Origin: Actinomadura citrea
GTDB taxonomy: Bacteria > Actinomycetota > Actinomycetes > Streptosporangiales > Streptosporangiaceae
DNA: 64,000 nt
Direction of reading: 5' to 3'
Assembly: GCF_013409045.1 (NCBI RefSeq)
Contig: NZ_JACCBT010000001.1
Coordinates: forward strand, 8,286,669-8,350,668
Shown here: positions 1-7,468 of the stretch, one piece after another
Layout of the letters: each line of letters opens with the position of its first letter
How positions within the stretch are numbered: the stretch's first letter is position 1
Made by a program: the position numbers and the translations under genes
The notes under the pieces: model-generated
The model's database searches: none
The model's input: only the letters and a program-made list of their open reading frames with translations
Told to the model about the DNA's origin: nothing

Positions 1-975
1 CCCGGTGAACCGGTCGAGCGCGACGAGGGCGGCCTCCTGGATCCGGGCCGGCTCACTCGACGGCGCGTCCAGCGTCCGGCCGTGGGTGCGGGTGATGAAC
101 GGGACGTACCTGACCTTGACGACGACGCGCGCGACGTCCCTGCCGTCCGCGGCCACGTCTCCGGCAACCCGCTGCGCCAGCCGGGCGACCTCGCGGCGCA
201 CGTCCTCCCACTCGTCCAGATCACGCTGGAAGGTGGTCTCCCGGCCGCACGAGCGCGGGACGTACGGCGCGTCGCTCACCGGGGAACGGTCCCGCCCTTG
301 GGCGAGCCGCACCAGCCACGGCCCGGTCGTGGGGCCGACCTCCGTGGCCAGGGCATCGGGATCGGCCGACGCGAGGTCGCCCACCGTGACGATGCCGAGT
401 CCCTTCAACCGCTTGGCCGTTTTGGCCCCGATGCCCCACAGCGCGTCGGTCGACCGGTCGCCGAGCACCTCGAACCAGGTCTCCCCGGTGAGCCGGAAGA
501 CCCCGGCAGGTTTGCCGAACCCGGTCGCCAGCTTCGCCTGGAGCTTGTTCTCCCCGATGCCCACGGTGCATTCGAGCCCTGTCGCCGCCCGCACCCGGTC
601 ACGGATCTCCCGGGCCACCGCCTCCGGATCATCACCGTCGACGGCCAGGAACGCCTCGTCCCACCCGAGCACCTCCACCACGACGCCGAGGCTGCGCAAC
701 GTCGCCATGACCTGCTCCGAGGCGGACTCGTAGAGCTCCCTGTCGACGGGCAGGAACACGGCGTCCGGGCATCGACGCACCGCCGTGCGCAGCGGCAGCC
801 CCGAATGGACGCCGTACTCGCGCGCCTCGTAGGAGGCCGTGCTGACCACGCCGCGCTTGCTCGGATCGCCGTCCCCGCCGACGACGACCGGCCGCCCGCG
901 AAGCTCCGGGTGCCGCAGCACCTCGACGGCGGCGATGAACTGGTCCAAGTCCACATGCAGGACCCACCGAGCCAC
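1..975 (-). CDS. dinB2: DinB2-type DNA polymerase IV (3' end outside window)
   Basis: Y-family translesion polymerase, 325 codons visible; the C-terminus lies beyond position 1. The GTG start at 973-975 gives VARWVLHVDLDQF, which aligns at its first residues with mycobacterial DinB2; a purine-rich AGAGGGA lies about 10 nt upstream. An ATG 9 bases further upstream is in the wrong frame. Visible motifs are the palm DLDQF (catalytic D9), GWDEAF (second acidic pair, D-E) and the helix-hairpin-helix GIGAKTAKRLKGLGI. The steric-gate position is Ile14, where most DinB enzymes have Phe/Tyr and DinB2 has Leu. By family knowledge this predicts relaxed sugar discrimination and ribonucleotide incorporation. 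Assignment to the DinB2 branch is from recalled sequence, not a tree. Confidence 0.88.
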   Translation of the reverse strand, partial: MARWVLHVDLDQFIAAVEVLRHPELRGRPVVVGGDGDPSKRGVVSTASYEAREYGVHSGLPLRTAVRRCPDAVFLPVDRELYESASEQVMATLRSLGVVVEVLGWDEAFLAVDGDDPEAVAREIRDRVRAATGLECTVGIGENKLQAKLATGFGKPAGVFRLTGETWFEVLGDRSTDALWGIGAKTAKRLKGLGIVTVGDLASADPDALATEVGPTTGPWLVRLAQGRDRSPVSDAPYVPRSCGRETTFQRDLDEWEDVRREVARLAQRVAGDVAADGRDVARVVVKVRYVPFITRTHGRTLDAPSSEPARIQEAALVALDRFTG

Positions 976-1052
976 ACCCCCATTGTCCCTCTACCAGCGC
1001 GAACACCGCGACGGACCCCGCCCGGCGGCCCTCCTGCTGCTACCTTGCCGCC

Positions 1053-1139
1053 ATGACATGGCAAGATCTCGGGCCCGAGCGGGCGGAGCTTTTGAGGGCC
1101 TTCGAGTCCGGGCTCTTCCAGCCGCCGGGGAACCGATGA
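1053..1139 (+). CDS. 28-codon ORF overlapping the next start (ATGA)
   Basis: An ATG at 1053 opens a 28-residue frame beginning MTWQDLGPERAELL and ending GNR. Its TGA overlaps the ATG of the following oxidoreductase in an ATGA arrangement. Such coupling is typical of real translated pairs, and the amphipathic start resembles the first residues of some mycothiol-dependent (maleylpyruvate isomerase-like) proteins. It could be a leader peptide, a truncated gene or chance. No clear ribosome site is seen before the ATG. Confidence 0.3.
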   Translation: MTWQDLGPERAELLRAFESGLFQPPGNR

Positions 1140-1588
1140 GCGCCCAGCCCCGCTCTCGCGCCGAGCGCCGCCGCGACACCGAGCACCGGCTCGGCCACGA
1201 TGTGGACCTCTGGGTGGCCAGCGCCTCACCGGAGGGCGCGCCCCATCTGGTGCCCCTGTCCTTCGACTGGGACGGCGAGGCGCTGCTGCTCGCCACCCCG
1301 GCGGACAGCCCGACCGGCAGGAACCTGGCCGCCACCCGAACCGCCCGGCTGGGACTGGGCCCCACCCGCGACGTGGTCATGATCGAGGGCGTGGTCGAGG
1401 TGCTCGACATGGCAGCGCTGCCGCAGGAGCGGGGCGACCGGTTCGCCCAGCGCACCGGCTTCGACCCGCGCACCCTGACCACGGCGTACCGCTGGTTCCG
1501 CGTCACTCCGCGCCGCGTCCAGGCATGGCGCGAGGAAAACGAACTGAACGGCCGCGAACTGATGCGCGACGGCCACTGGCTGACCTGA
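1136..1588 (+). CDS. PPOX-class (split-barrel) flavin/F420-dependent oxidoreductase
   Basis: A 150-residue split-barrel protein of the pyridoxamine-phosphate-oxidase-like family, many of whose actinobacterial members use F420 or FMN. The order is typical: an N-terminal helix, a strand segment with GAPHLVPLSFDWDGEALLLAT, a phosphate-binding-type loop SPTGRNLAATRTARLGL, then VVMIEGVVEVL and a C-terminal WFRVTPRRVQAW. The substrate is unknown. I chose the ATG at 1136 because it starts just before the conserved domain and overlaps the stop of the small upstream ORF. An extension in the same frame would give an Arg/Ala-rich, poorly conserved N-terminus. Confidence 0.8.
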   Translation: MSAQPRSRAERRRDTEHRLGHDVDLWVASASPEGAPHLVPLSFDWDGEALLLATPADSPTGRNLAATRTARLGLGPTRDVVMIEGVVEVLDMAALPQERGDRFAQRTGFDPRTLTTAYRWFRVTPRRVQAWREENELNGRELMRDGHWLT

Positions 1589-1628
1589 CACCCCTGGCGA
1601 GTCCTCACCGGGCCTGGACGTCACGCTC

Positions 1629-2528
1629 CTATAGGTCGTCCACAGGGAAGAGCCATTCCAGTGCCGCGACGGATTTTTCAAGGTACTTGCCGTGCCCGGT
1701 CTGGAGCCCGTAGGCCATGTCCTCCAGAACGCCGCACCTGGCGTAAAAGCCCGCGCGTGCTGTGACGTCTCCGGCCTCGGCCCGGTATCCGCCCAGGGCC
1801 AGATCAAGAGCATCAGGTCCGAGGTCGCGGTAGAGCAGGCCGAAGTCACGGGCCGGGTCGGTGATCGCGGCATCGCTCCAGTCGATGACACCGGTGACGG
1901 TCCACGCGTCCGGGTCGATGAGGACGTGTTCGATCCCCAGGTCGTTGTGGGAGAACACCAGATCACGCGGGTCGGCCGGCGGCGAGGCGCCGAGGAACGC
2001 CTCCACGGCGGGACGGTGCGCGGGCGGCACGGCTTCGACGATCGTGGCGTAGATCTGCGCGGACTCCTCCACCCACACCGCCATCGGCTCGTCATCGGTC
2101 TCCACCAGGTCCGCCATCTCGCCGACCGGAACGGCATGCAACGCGCCGAGGAACTCCCCGAGTGCGACGGCGACCGAGCCGAACTCGGCCGATCGTCGCA
2201 GTGGGTCCGCGTCGATCAGCGGAAGACCGGGGAGTTTGAAGTAGGCCAGGCAGCCCTGCTCGGCGACCGTGAAGCTCGGCTCGGGCACAGGCACCGGTGA
2301 CACATCCGCGACAGCGGCGAGCAGACGGGCTTCGTCGCGAACCTGCGCGGCCCGGTTCCCGGGGTCGGACTCCTTGCTGAAACGGACGATCAGCTCATCG
2401 TTGACCTGGAAGGCGATGTTGTCCTCGCCCTCCCCCAACAGCACCACGGAGTCGACCCTGTAGCCGGGGACATGCGCGGCCACCATGTTCCGGACGTCTA
2501 CGACACGGTCACGTCCCTGCCTCACCAC
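1629..2528 (-). CDS. Aminoglycoside-phosphotransferase-fold (APH) kinase
   Basis: A kinase-like protein of the APH/choline kinase family. Visible elements are the N-lobe LLGEGEDNIAFQVNDELIVRF with its nucleotide loop and lysine-equivalent region, the catalytic loop FSHNDLGIEHVL (catalytic Asp in HND), and the metal loop VIDWSDAAI. The usual HxDxxxxN ends in His instead of Asn (HNDLGIEH), a variant I recall from other actinobacterial APH proteins. The substrate could be an antibiotic, a sugar or another small molecule; nothing nearby decides it. The start is uncertain. I prefer GTG at 2526-2528 behind AGGACGGG; ATG 2484-2486 would lose 14 residues, and the frame stays open to 2657. Confidence 0.75.
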   Translation of the reverse strand: MVRQGRDRVVDVRNMVAAHVPGYRVDSVVLLGEGEDNIAFQVNDELIVRFSKESDPGNRAAQVRDEARLLAAVADVSPVPVPEPSFTVAEQGCLAYFKLPGLPLIDADPLRRSAEFGSVAVALGEFLGALHAVPVGEMADLVETDDEPMAVWVEESAQIYATIVEAVPPAHRPAVEAFLGASPPADPRDLVFSHNDLGIEHVLIDPDAWTVTGVIDWSDAAITDPARDFGLLYRDLGPDALDLALGGYRAEAGDVTARAGFYARCGVLEDMAYGLQTGHGKYLEKSVAALEWLFPVDDL

Positions 2529-2842
2529 GCGTCGACGCCCGTCCTGCTCTCGCTCTTCACCACCCGCCGACGCTATCGCTTGAGGTCGGCCACCAGCAGC
2601 GCGAACACCGTTCGGTGCACCGACAGCGTCGGGCTTCCCGTCCCGGGAGCGCTGCACCGATCGCGATCACGCTGGCCCCCCTCAGACCGCGGAGGAGGCT
2701 CACAAAAGACCGACTTGCCCAACCAAGGTCAGCCTTCAAGCCGACACACCCAACTGCCGAGGCCTTCGGCAGACCTCAGACAACCCGCTTGAGGGTGGCG
2801 GGCGGGCCAGACGTGGGCGGGTCAGACGTGGGCGCGGTGCTG
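2529..2842. other. Intergenic region, no gene seen
   Basis: About 310 bases between the APH kinase start and the merR terminator. The short open frames here have no ribosome site or recognisable domain. The left part may hold the kinase promoter, but I could not pick a convincing one. Confidence 0.4.
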
Positions 2843-2867
2843 GAGCCTCCCCATGGGAGGGTGGCTC
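2843..2867 (-). terminator. Hairpin at the merR stop codon
   Basis: An inverted repeat beginning in the merR stop codon: CCTCCC pairs with GGGAGG around ATG, extended by GAG/CTC across a bulge. It has no U-tract, as is common for actinobacterial terminators. A regulatory role is possible because the CCTCCC-ATG-GGGAGG core is symmetric. Confidence 0.5.
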
Positions 2868-3237
2868 AAGCTTCGCGGACGAAAGTCGCGCAGTCCGGGC
2901 AGTCGTCGAGATACCGATGCCGACACTCAACGGTGTGTTGCAGGAAGGCAATGGCCTGCTGCCTGTGGACGACTTCACTTTCGAGCGCGCCGATCTTCGC
3001 CCTGATGACCGCCTGCGCCGCCGACCTCGTCGGCGCCATAGCGGCGGTGACCTCGGGCAATGAGAGCCCGACCCGCCGCAGTTTCAGCACGGTACGCGCT
3101 TGCTCCAGAGCACTGTCGTCGTAGATGCGGTAGCCGTTGCCATCGCGACGCACAGTGAGCGCCCCGGCGTCCTCCCAGTGCCGCAGCACGTGGGCTTCGA
3201 TCCCGAGTTCCGCGGCCACTTCCCCGATTTTCATCAC
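2866..3237 (-). CDS. MerR-family transcriptional regulator
   Basis: A 123-residue MerR regulator. The N-terminal winged helix-turn-helix is KIGEVAAELGIEAHVLRHWEDAG with GYRIYDD in the wing. A long dimerisation helix follows (about residues 75-110), then a short Cys-containing effector tail, ECRHRYLDDCPDCATF. The three cysteines could bind a metal or sense oxidants, but the canonical SoxR iron-sulfur spacing is absent. GTG 3235-3237 directly precedes an ATG at 3232-3234, so the true start may be one codon shorter. It is divergent from the NmrA-type reductase at 3286, whose promoter has the long spacer expected of a MerR target, so it probably controls that gene. Confidence 0.88.
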   Translation of the reverse strand: MMKIGEVAAELGIEAHVLRHWEDAGALTVRRDGNGYRIYDDSALEQARTVLKLRRVGLSLPEVTAAMAPTRSAAQAVIRAKIGALESEVVHRQQAIAFLQHTVECRHRYLDDCPDCATFVREA

Positions 3238-3247
3238 TACACGCGCC

Positions 3248-3278
3248 TTGCCCTCATGTCGACCTGAACCCCTAGCGT
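3248..3278 (+). promoter_or_regulatory. Long-spacer, leaderless-type promoter of the NmrA-type reductase
   Basis: A -35 TTGCCC (3248-3253) and -10 TAGCGT (3273-3278) are separated by 19 bases, the spacing MerR-family activators act on by untwisting DNA. The -10 ends exactly 7 nt before the ATG at 3286 and no Shine-Dalgarno is present, so the transcript should start at the start codon. The 47-base gap shared with divergent merR fits regulator-target pairing. Confidence 0.5.
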
Positions 3279-3285
3279 CTCGATC

Positions 3286-4167
3286 ATGCCTGACACCGCC
3301 CGCTCCGCGGACCGCCGGCCCGGCTCATCGATCCTGGTCACCGGCGCGACCGGCAACCTCGGCCGAGAGGTCGTCCACCGTCTCCAAGCACACGGCGCGC
3401 ACGTGCGAAGCCTCACGCGCCACCAGCCCGCTCCACGCGCCGGAGTCGAGCCGGTGGTCGGCGACGTCGCGGATCCCGCTGTCGTCCGTGAGGCGCTCGT
3501 GGGCACCGACGCCGTCTTTCTCATCTGGCCGCTGCTTGATTCCTCCTCCGCTCACGACCTGGTCGCGGAACTCAACGCGGCAGCACCCCGTGTCGTCTAC
3601 CTGTCCACGACCGCCATAGACGACGAAGCCGCTCGCCAGAGTGATCCCATCGTGCAGGTCCACATGGACATGGAAGCCCTTCTCCACGGAGCCGGCCTGC
3701 GCCCGGTGGTCCTGCGTAGCGACACGTTGGCCTCCAACACCCGCGGCTGGGCACCCCAGTTGCGGGCGGGCGACATGGTCTCAGGGCTGGACATCGCGCG
3801 CACAGCCGTCGTGGACGAGCGCGATGTCGCCGATGCGGCCGTAGCCGTATTGCTCGCGCAACACGACCGGCTGGATCAAGGGCTGCACCTGTTGACAGGA
3901 CCCGAGGTCCTCAGCCGCGCCGATCAGGTCGCCCACCTCGGTGCTGCTCTCCGGCGCCCTCTGCGCTTCCAGGCGCTCCCCGGCGACCTCGCGCGATCAC
4001 GAATGCTCGCGGACGGTCGCCCCGAGCCACTGGTGGAAGCGCTGATCGCCGCCTCGGTGCGGCGACCGGAGTCGAACCGCATCACCGATCACGTTGAGGG
4101 CCTTACCGGCCGACCGGCCGGCACCTTCGCGAAGTGGGCCGTAGACCACGCGGCCGAGTTCAGCTGA
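3286..4167 (+). CDS. NmrA-type atypical SDR, NAD(P)-binding reductase
   Basis: A 293-residue Rossmann protein. The dinucleotide motif ILVTGATGNLGREVV (about residues 16-30) and the RSLTRHQ segment mark an NmrA/NAD(P)H:quinone oxidoreductase-2-like atypical short-chain dehydrogenase. The classic YxxxK pair is not evident, as usual for this branch. Later segments are VVYLSTTAIDD, LRSDTLASN and VVDERDVADAAVAVLL, the last being a standard motif of the group. It may be a redox-sensing or quinone/flavin reductase; the substrate is unknown. No ribosome site precedes the ATG, consistent with a leaderless message from the adjacent promoter. Probably controlled by the divergent MerR. Confidence 0.82.
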   Translation: MPDTARSADRRPGSSILVTGATGNLGREVVHRLQAHGAHVRSLTRHQPAPRAGVEPVVGDVADPAVVREALVGTDAVFLIWPLLDSSSAHDLVAELNAAAPRVVYLSTTAIDDEAARQSDPIVQVHMDMEALLHGAGLRPVVLRSDTLASNTRGWAPQLRAGDMVSGLDIARTAVVDERDVADAAVAVLLAQHDRLDQGLHLLTGPEVLSRADQVAHLGAALRRPLRFQALPGDLARSRMLADGRPEPLVEALIAASVRRPESNRITDHVEGLTGRPAGTFAKWAVDHAAEFS

Positions 4168-4359
4168 CGAAATCGCGGCACGCTAGATGGGCGGCCGCCA
4201 GCTCGCGGACCTTGGGTTCTCCACTGGCGAGTCCCCCGACAATCTGTTGATCGCAGCCGTCGCTTTCGGCAGATCGGCGTCGTCCTTTATGGAGGCGGCC
4301 GCCTCCAAGTCGCCGCCGGTCGGTCGCCGGCGTTCCCGCTCACACAGGTCCAGGACGTC

Positions 4360-5091
4360 TCAGCGGATGCTCGCCAGATGGGCGGCGATGCCGTCGAGGA
4401 CGTAGTCGAGGCCGGTCTCGAACTGCCACTCCAGGGAGTCCTTGCGGGTGGCGGTGTCGAGGTAGCGCTGGAAGGTGGGGTAGCGGCCGGTTCGCATGTG
4501 CCACATCATCTGCGGGGCGAGGTCGGCGCGGATCTGGTCTCCCTCGGTCCAGTCGTTCTCGTGCATCAGGCTTTTGAGGGCGAGCTCGTAGTTCATGGCG
4601 CCGTGGACGTAGGCGTCCACGGCGCGGAAGACGGCCATCATGGTGTCGGCGTGCAGGCCCGGGTCCTGCAGGGAGGCCAGTGAGCGTTCGGCGATCGCCA
4701 TCCGGTTGGGCGTGAGCGCGAGCAGGGCCCGGGGCGACAGCTGCGCCAGCCACAGGTGCTCCAGCATCAGCTTCCGGGTGCCCAGCGCCAGGGCTCGCAT
4801 GGTCTCCCGCCATTCGGCGTCCTCGGGCAGGCGCAGGTCGGCGTAGATGTGGTTGACCATCAGTTCCAGCAGCTCGTCCTTGCCCGACACGTGCCGGTAG
4901 GCGGCCATCGGCGCGACGCCCAGCTCGGTGGCCAACCGCCGCATGGTGATGGCGTCGAGCCCTTCCGCGTCGGCGACCGCGACGGCCACGGCCGCGATGC
5001 GCTCGGCGGTGAGGGTCTGCCGCGGGGCGGCGGCGGGGCGCTCCAGGCGTTGCCAGAGGGGCTCGCGGGGCCTGTCCTTGTCAGCCGCCAT
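4360..5091 (-). CDS. TetR-family repressor of the adjacent reductase-efflux operon
   Basis: A 243-residue TetR regulator. The N-terminal helix-turn-helix AITMRRLATELGVAPMAAYRHV (about residues 46-67) and following KDELLELMVNHIYADL are characteristic. The ligand-binding part carries the pattern seen in tetracycline-type TetR_C domains (DAYVHGAMNYELAL). It is divergent from the FMN reductase and efflux pump. The shared 118-base gap holds four copies of one 9-mer in a symmetric array, so self-repression and ligand-induced derepression of the efflux operon is the likely circuit. The effector is unknown. Confidence 0.88.
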   Translation of the reverse strand: MAADKDRPREPLWQRLERPAAAPRQTLTAERIAAVAVAVADAEGLDAITMRRLATELGVAPMAAYRHVSGKDELLELMVNHIYADLRLPEDAEWRETMRALALGTRKLMLEHLWLAQLSPRALLALTPNRMAIAERSLASLQDPGLHADTMMAVFRAVDAYVHGAMNYELALKSLMHENDWTEGDQIRADLAPQMMWHMRTGRYPTFQRYLDTATRKDSLEWQFETGLDYVLDGIAAHLASIR

Positions 5092-5121
5092 CGGGTACGG
5101 CCTCCCTCCTGGTCACAACGC

Positions 5122-5193
5122 GATACAACGTATCAGCAGTAGACAACGTACACACTGATGTGTACGTTGTCCGCCACAAGATACGTTGTACAC
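5122..5193. promoter_or_regulatory. Nested-dyad TetR operator with four half-sites
   Basis: Four copies of TACAACGTA-like 9-mers: forward at 5124-5132 and 5142-5150, reverse at 5163-5171 and 5182-5190. The inner pair lies in a perfect 13-base inverted repeat (5142-5154 with 5159-5171) around CTGA. The outer pair is symmetric about the same centre (about 5157). This fits two TetR dimers binding cooperatively over both divergent promoters. Confidence 0.8.
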
Positions 5194-5209
5194 ATTCAAG
5201 GGGTTCGCG

Positions 5210-5803
5210 ATGAACGACGACCGGCTGAAGGTAGCGATCATCCTCGGCAGCACCCGCGACGGCCGCTTCGGCCCGGCGGTGTCCGGCTGGATCGGCGCCC
5301 ATGTGCGGCGCCGGGAGGACATGACCGCCGATCTGGTCGACCTGGTGGAGACCCCGCTGCCCACCGTCTTCCCCGTACTCGGCGAGCCGCCCGCGTCCCA
5401 GGAGGACGCCGACCTGCTGGCGGCGGTGTCACCGCGGCTGGCAGCCGCCGACGCGTTCGTCATCGTCACGCCGGAGTACAACCACAGCTTTCCGGCACCG
5501 CTGAAGAACGCCATCGACTGGCACGGGACGGAGTGGCGCGCCAAGCCGGTCGGCTTCGTGTCCTACGGCGGCTTCTCCGCCGGCCTGCGCGCGGTCGAGC
5601 AGCTGCGGCTCGTGCTGGCCGAACTGCACGCCGTCACCATCCGGGACAGCGTCGGGTTCCAGGGCGCCTGGTCGCAGTTCGCGCCCGACGGCTCGGCCCT
5701 CGACCCGGCCGCCGACGCCGCCGCGACGGTGATGCTCGACCGGCTGGCCTGGTGGGCGCACGCCCTGCGCGAGGCCCGCGCCGCCCGCCCGTACGCGGCG
5801 TGA
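5210..5803 (+). CDS. NAD(P)H-dependent FMN reductase (flavodoxin-like)
   Basis: A 197-residue flavodoxin-fold reductase. The FMN phosphate loop is ILGSTRDGRFG near the N-terminus. TPEYNHSFPAPLKNAIDW is the hallmark isoalloxazine-binding segment of the NADPH-dependent FMN reductase family, and YGGFSAGLRAVEQLR is the later conserved element. The ATG at 5210 was chosen over an in-frame upstream start because AAGGGG sits 7-12 bases before it. Its stop overlaps the GTG of the efflux gene (GTGA), so the two are translationally coupled. Likely job: reduce a quinone, azo or nitro compound whose product is exported by the pump. Confidence 0.88.
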   Translation: MNDDRLKVAIILGSTRDGRFGPAVSGWIGAHVRRREDMTADLVDLVETPLPTVFPVLGEPPASQEDADLLAAVSPRLAAADAFVIVTPEYNHSFPAPLKNAIDWHGTEWRAKPVGFVSYGGFSAGLRAVEQLRLVLAELHAVTIRDSVGFQGAWSQFAPDGSALDPAADAAATVMLDRLAWWAHALREARAARPYAA

Positions 5804-7389
5804 GCCGCGTGACCACCTTGACGGACGTGACCGCACCGGCGCGTCCGCGATCCTTCCGCCTCGGCGTGTTCGGGCTGCTGCTCGGCATGTTCCTGGCCAT
5901 GCTGGACGGCCTGATCGTGGGCACCGCGCTCCCCACGATCATCGGCGACCTGGGCGGCCTGGACCATCTGTCCTGGGTGGTGACCGCCTACATGCTGGCC
6001 GGCGCCGCCACCACCCCCGTCTGGGGCAAGCTCGGCGACCTGTACGGCCGCAAGGCCACCTTCGTCACCGCCATCACGATCTTCCTGGCCGGCTCGATGC
6101 TGGCCGGGCTGGCGCGGGACATGCCCCAGTTGATCGCGTTCCGCGCGGTTCAGGGGCTGGGCGCCGGCGGCCTCATGGTCGGCGCGATCGCGATCATCGG
6201 GGTGCTCGTCCCGCCCCGTGACAGCGGCCGCCTGCAGTCGATGATCGGCGCCATCATGCCGGTCGCCTACGTCGGCGGTCCGCTGCTGGGCGGCCTGCTC
6301 ACCGACCGGCTGAGCTGGCGCTGGACCTTCTACGCCAACGTGCCCGTCGGCGCCCTGGCCCTCCTGCTCATCGCCACCCGCATCCACCTGCCGCCCGTCG
6401 AGCGCGTCAAGGCGCCCATCGACTACGCGGGCGCGGCGCTGCTCACCGTCGCCGTCCTGGCCCTGACCCTGGTGGCCGGCTGGGGCGGCACCGCCCATCC
6501 CTGGACGTCCCCGCAGGTTCTGGTTGCGGCCGCGGTCGGCGTCCTGGCCCTGGCCGCGCTCGTCCCCGTCGAACGCCGCGCCGCCGAGCCGATCATCCCG
6601 CCCCGGCTGTTCGGTGACCGCGACTTCACCCTCGCGCAGATCCTCAGCTTCCTGGCCGGGGCGGTGATGCTCAGCGCGGTCAACTACCTGCCGCAGTACA
6701 TGCAGTACGTGCGGCAGGCGTCCCCGGCGGCCAGCGGCATGCTGCTGCTGCCGTTGATGTTCGGCATGCTCGGCGCCCAGACCCTCACCGGCCACCTCAT
6801 CAGCCGCAACGGCCGCTACCGCATGTACCCCATCCTGGGCGGCGCACTGATGACCGCCGGAACCCTGGTCCTGCTCCTGCTCGACACGGACACCGGCACG
6901 GCCACCGCCTCCGCCCTCACCGCCCTCGCCGGGATCGGGATCGGCCTGGTCATGCAGAGCACCCTGCTCCTCACGATCAACAGCGCCGATCCCCGCGACA
7001 TGGGCGCCGCCACCGCGACGGTCACCCTCCTGCGCACCACCGGCGGCTCCCTGGGGATCGCTCTACTCGGCGCCCTCTACGCCGCCCGGATGCACGCCGG
7101 CCTGACCGATCGTCTCGGCCCCGCGCAGGCGGACCGGCTGAGCGCAGTGACGCCGGCGATGCTGGACGATCTGTCCGCGTCCGCCCGTGAGGCCGTCCGC
7201 AGCGCCGTCACCAGCGGCCTGCACGGCATCCTCCTCGGTGCCGCCGCCCTGTCGGCCCTCGCCTTCGGCGTCACCTGGCTGATCCGTGCAACCCCACTCC
7301 GCACCGACCCGAGCCCCACACGGCCAAAACGCCAGGCGCACACGTCCGACCCGGGGCCGTCATCGCCGACAGGTGCGGACGAGGCGTAG
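5800..7389 (+). CDS. MFS drug efflux transporter, DHA2 (14-TM) family
   Basis: A 529-residue major-facilitator protein of the EmrB/QacA group. It has motif A GKLGDLYGRKATF after TM2, motif C-like PVAYVGGPLLGGLL in TM5, an acidic residue in TM1 (MLDGLIVGTALPTI) and about 14 hydrophobic stretches. The tail from about residue 500 is Pro/Thr-rich and hydrophilic. The start is GTG 5800, overlapping the reductase stop by four bases; a second in-frame GTG lies 9 bases on. The operon with a flavin reductase under TetR control suggests export of a toxic aromatic or drug-like compound. Specificity cannot be read from sequence. Confidence 0.9.
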   Translation: MSRVTTLTDVTAPARPRSFRLGVFGLLLGMFLAMLDGLIVGTALPTIIGDLGGLDHLSWVVTAYMLAGAATTPVWGKLGDLYGRKATFVTAITIFLAGSMLAGLARDMPQLIAFRAVQGLGAGGLMVGAIAIIGVLVPPRDSGRLQSMIGAIMPVAYVGGPLLGGLLTDRLSWRWTFYANVPVGALALLLIATRIHLPPVERVKAPIDYAGAALLTVAVLALTLVAGWGGTAHPWTSPQVLVAAAVGVLALAALVPVERRAAEPIIPPRLFGDRDFTLAQILSFLAGAVMLSAVNYLPQYMQYVRQASPAASGMLLLPLMFGMLGAQTLTGHLISRNGRYRMYPILGGALMTAGTLVLLLLDTDTGTATASALTALAGIGIGLVMQSTLLLTINSADPRDMGAATATVTLLRTTGGSLGIALLGALYAARMHAGLTDRLGPAQADRLSAVTPAMLDDLSASAREAVRSAVTSGLHGILLGAAALSALAFGVTWLIRATPLRTDPSPTRPKRQAHTSDPGPSSPTGADEA

Positions 7390-7468
7390 GAACAGCGAGC
7401 GTGGAGCCCTTCTGCCATCACCGCGACAGGCCCGGCTCGGTGGGGTGCCGAGGCGGTGGCGCGTCCGG

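Noticed and set aside
5158..5799. N-terminal extension of the efflux pump
   Set aside because: It is the FMN reductase read in another frame; the pump starts at GTG 5800 with a four-base overlap.
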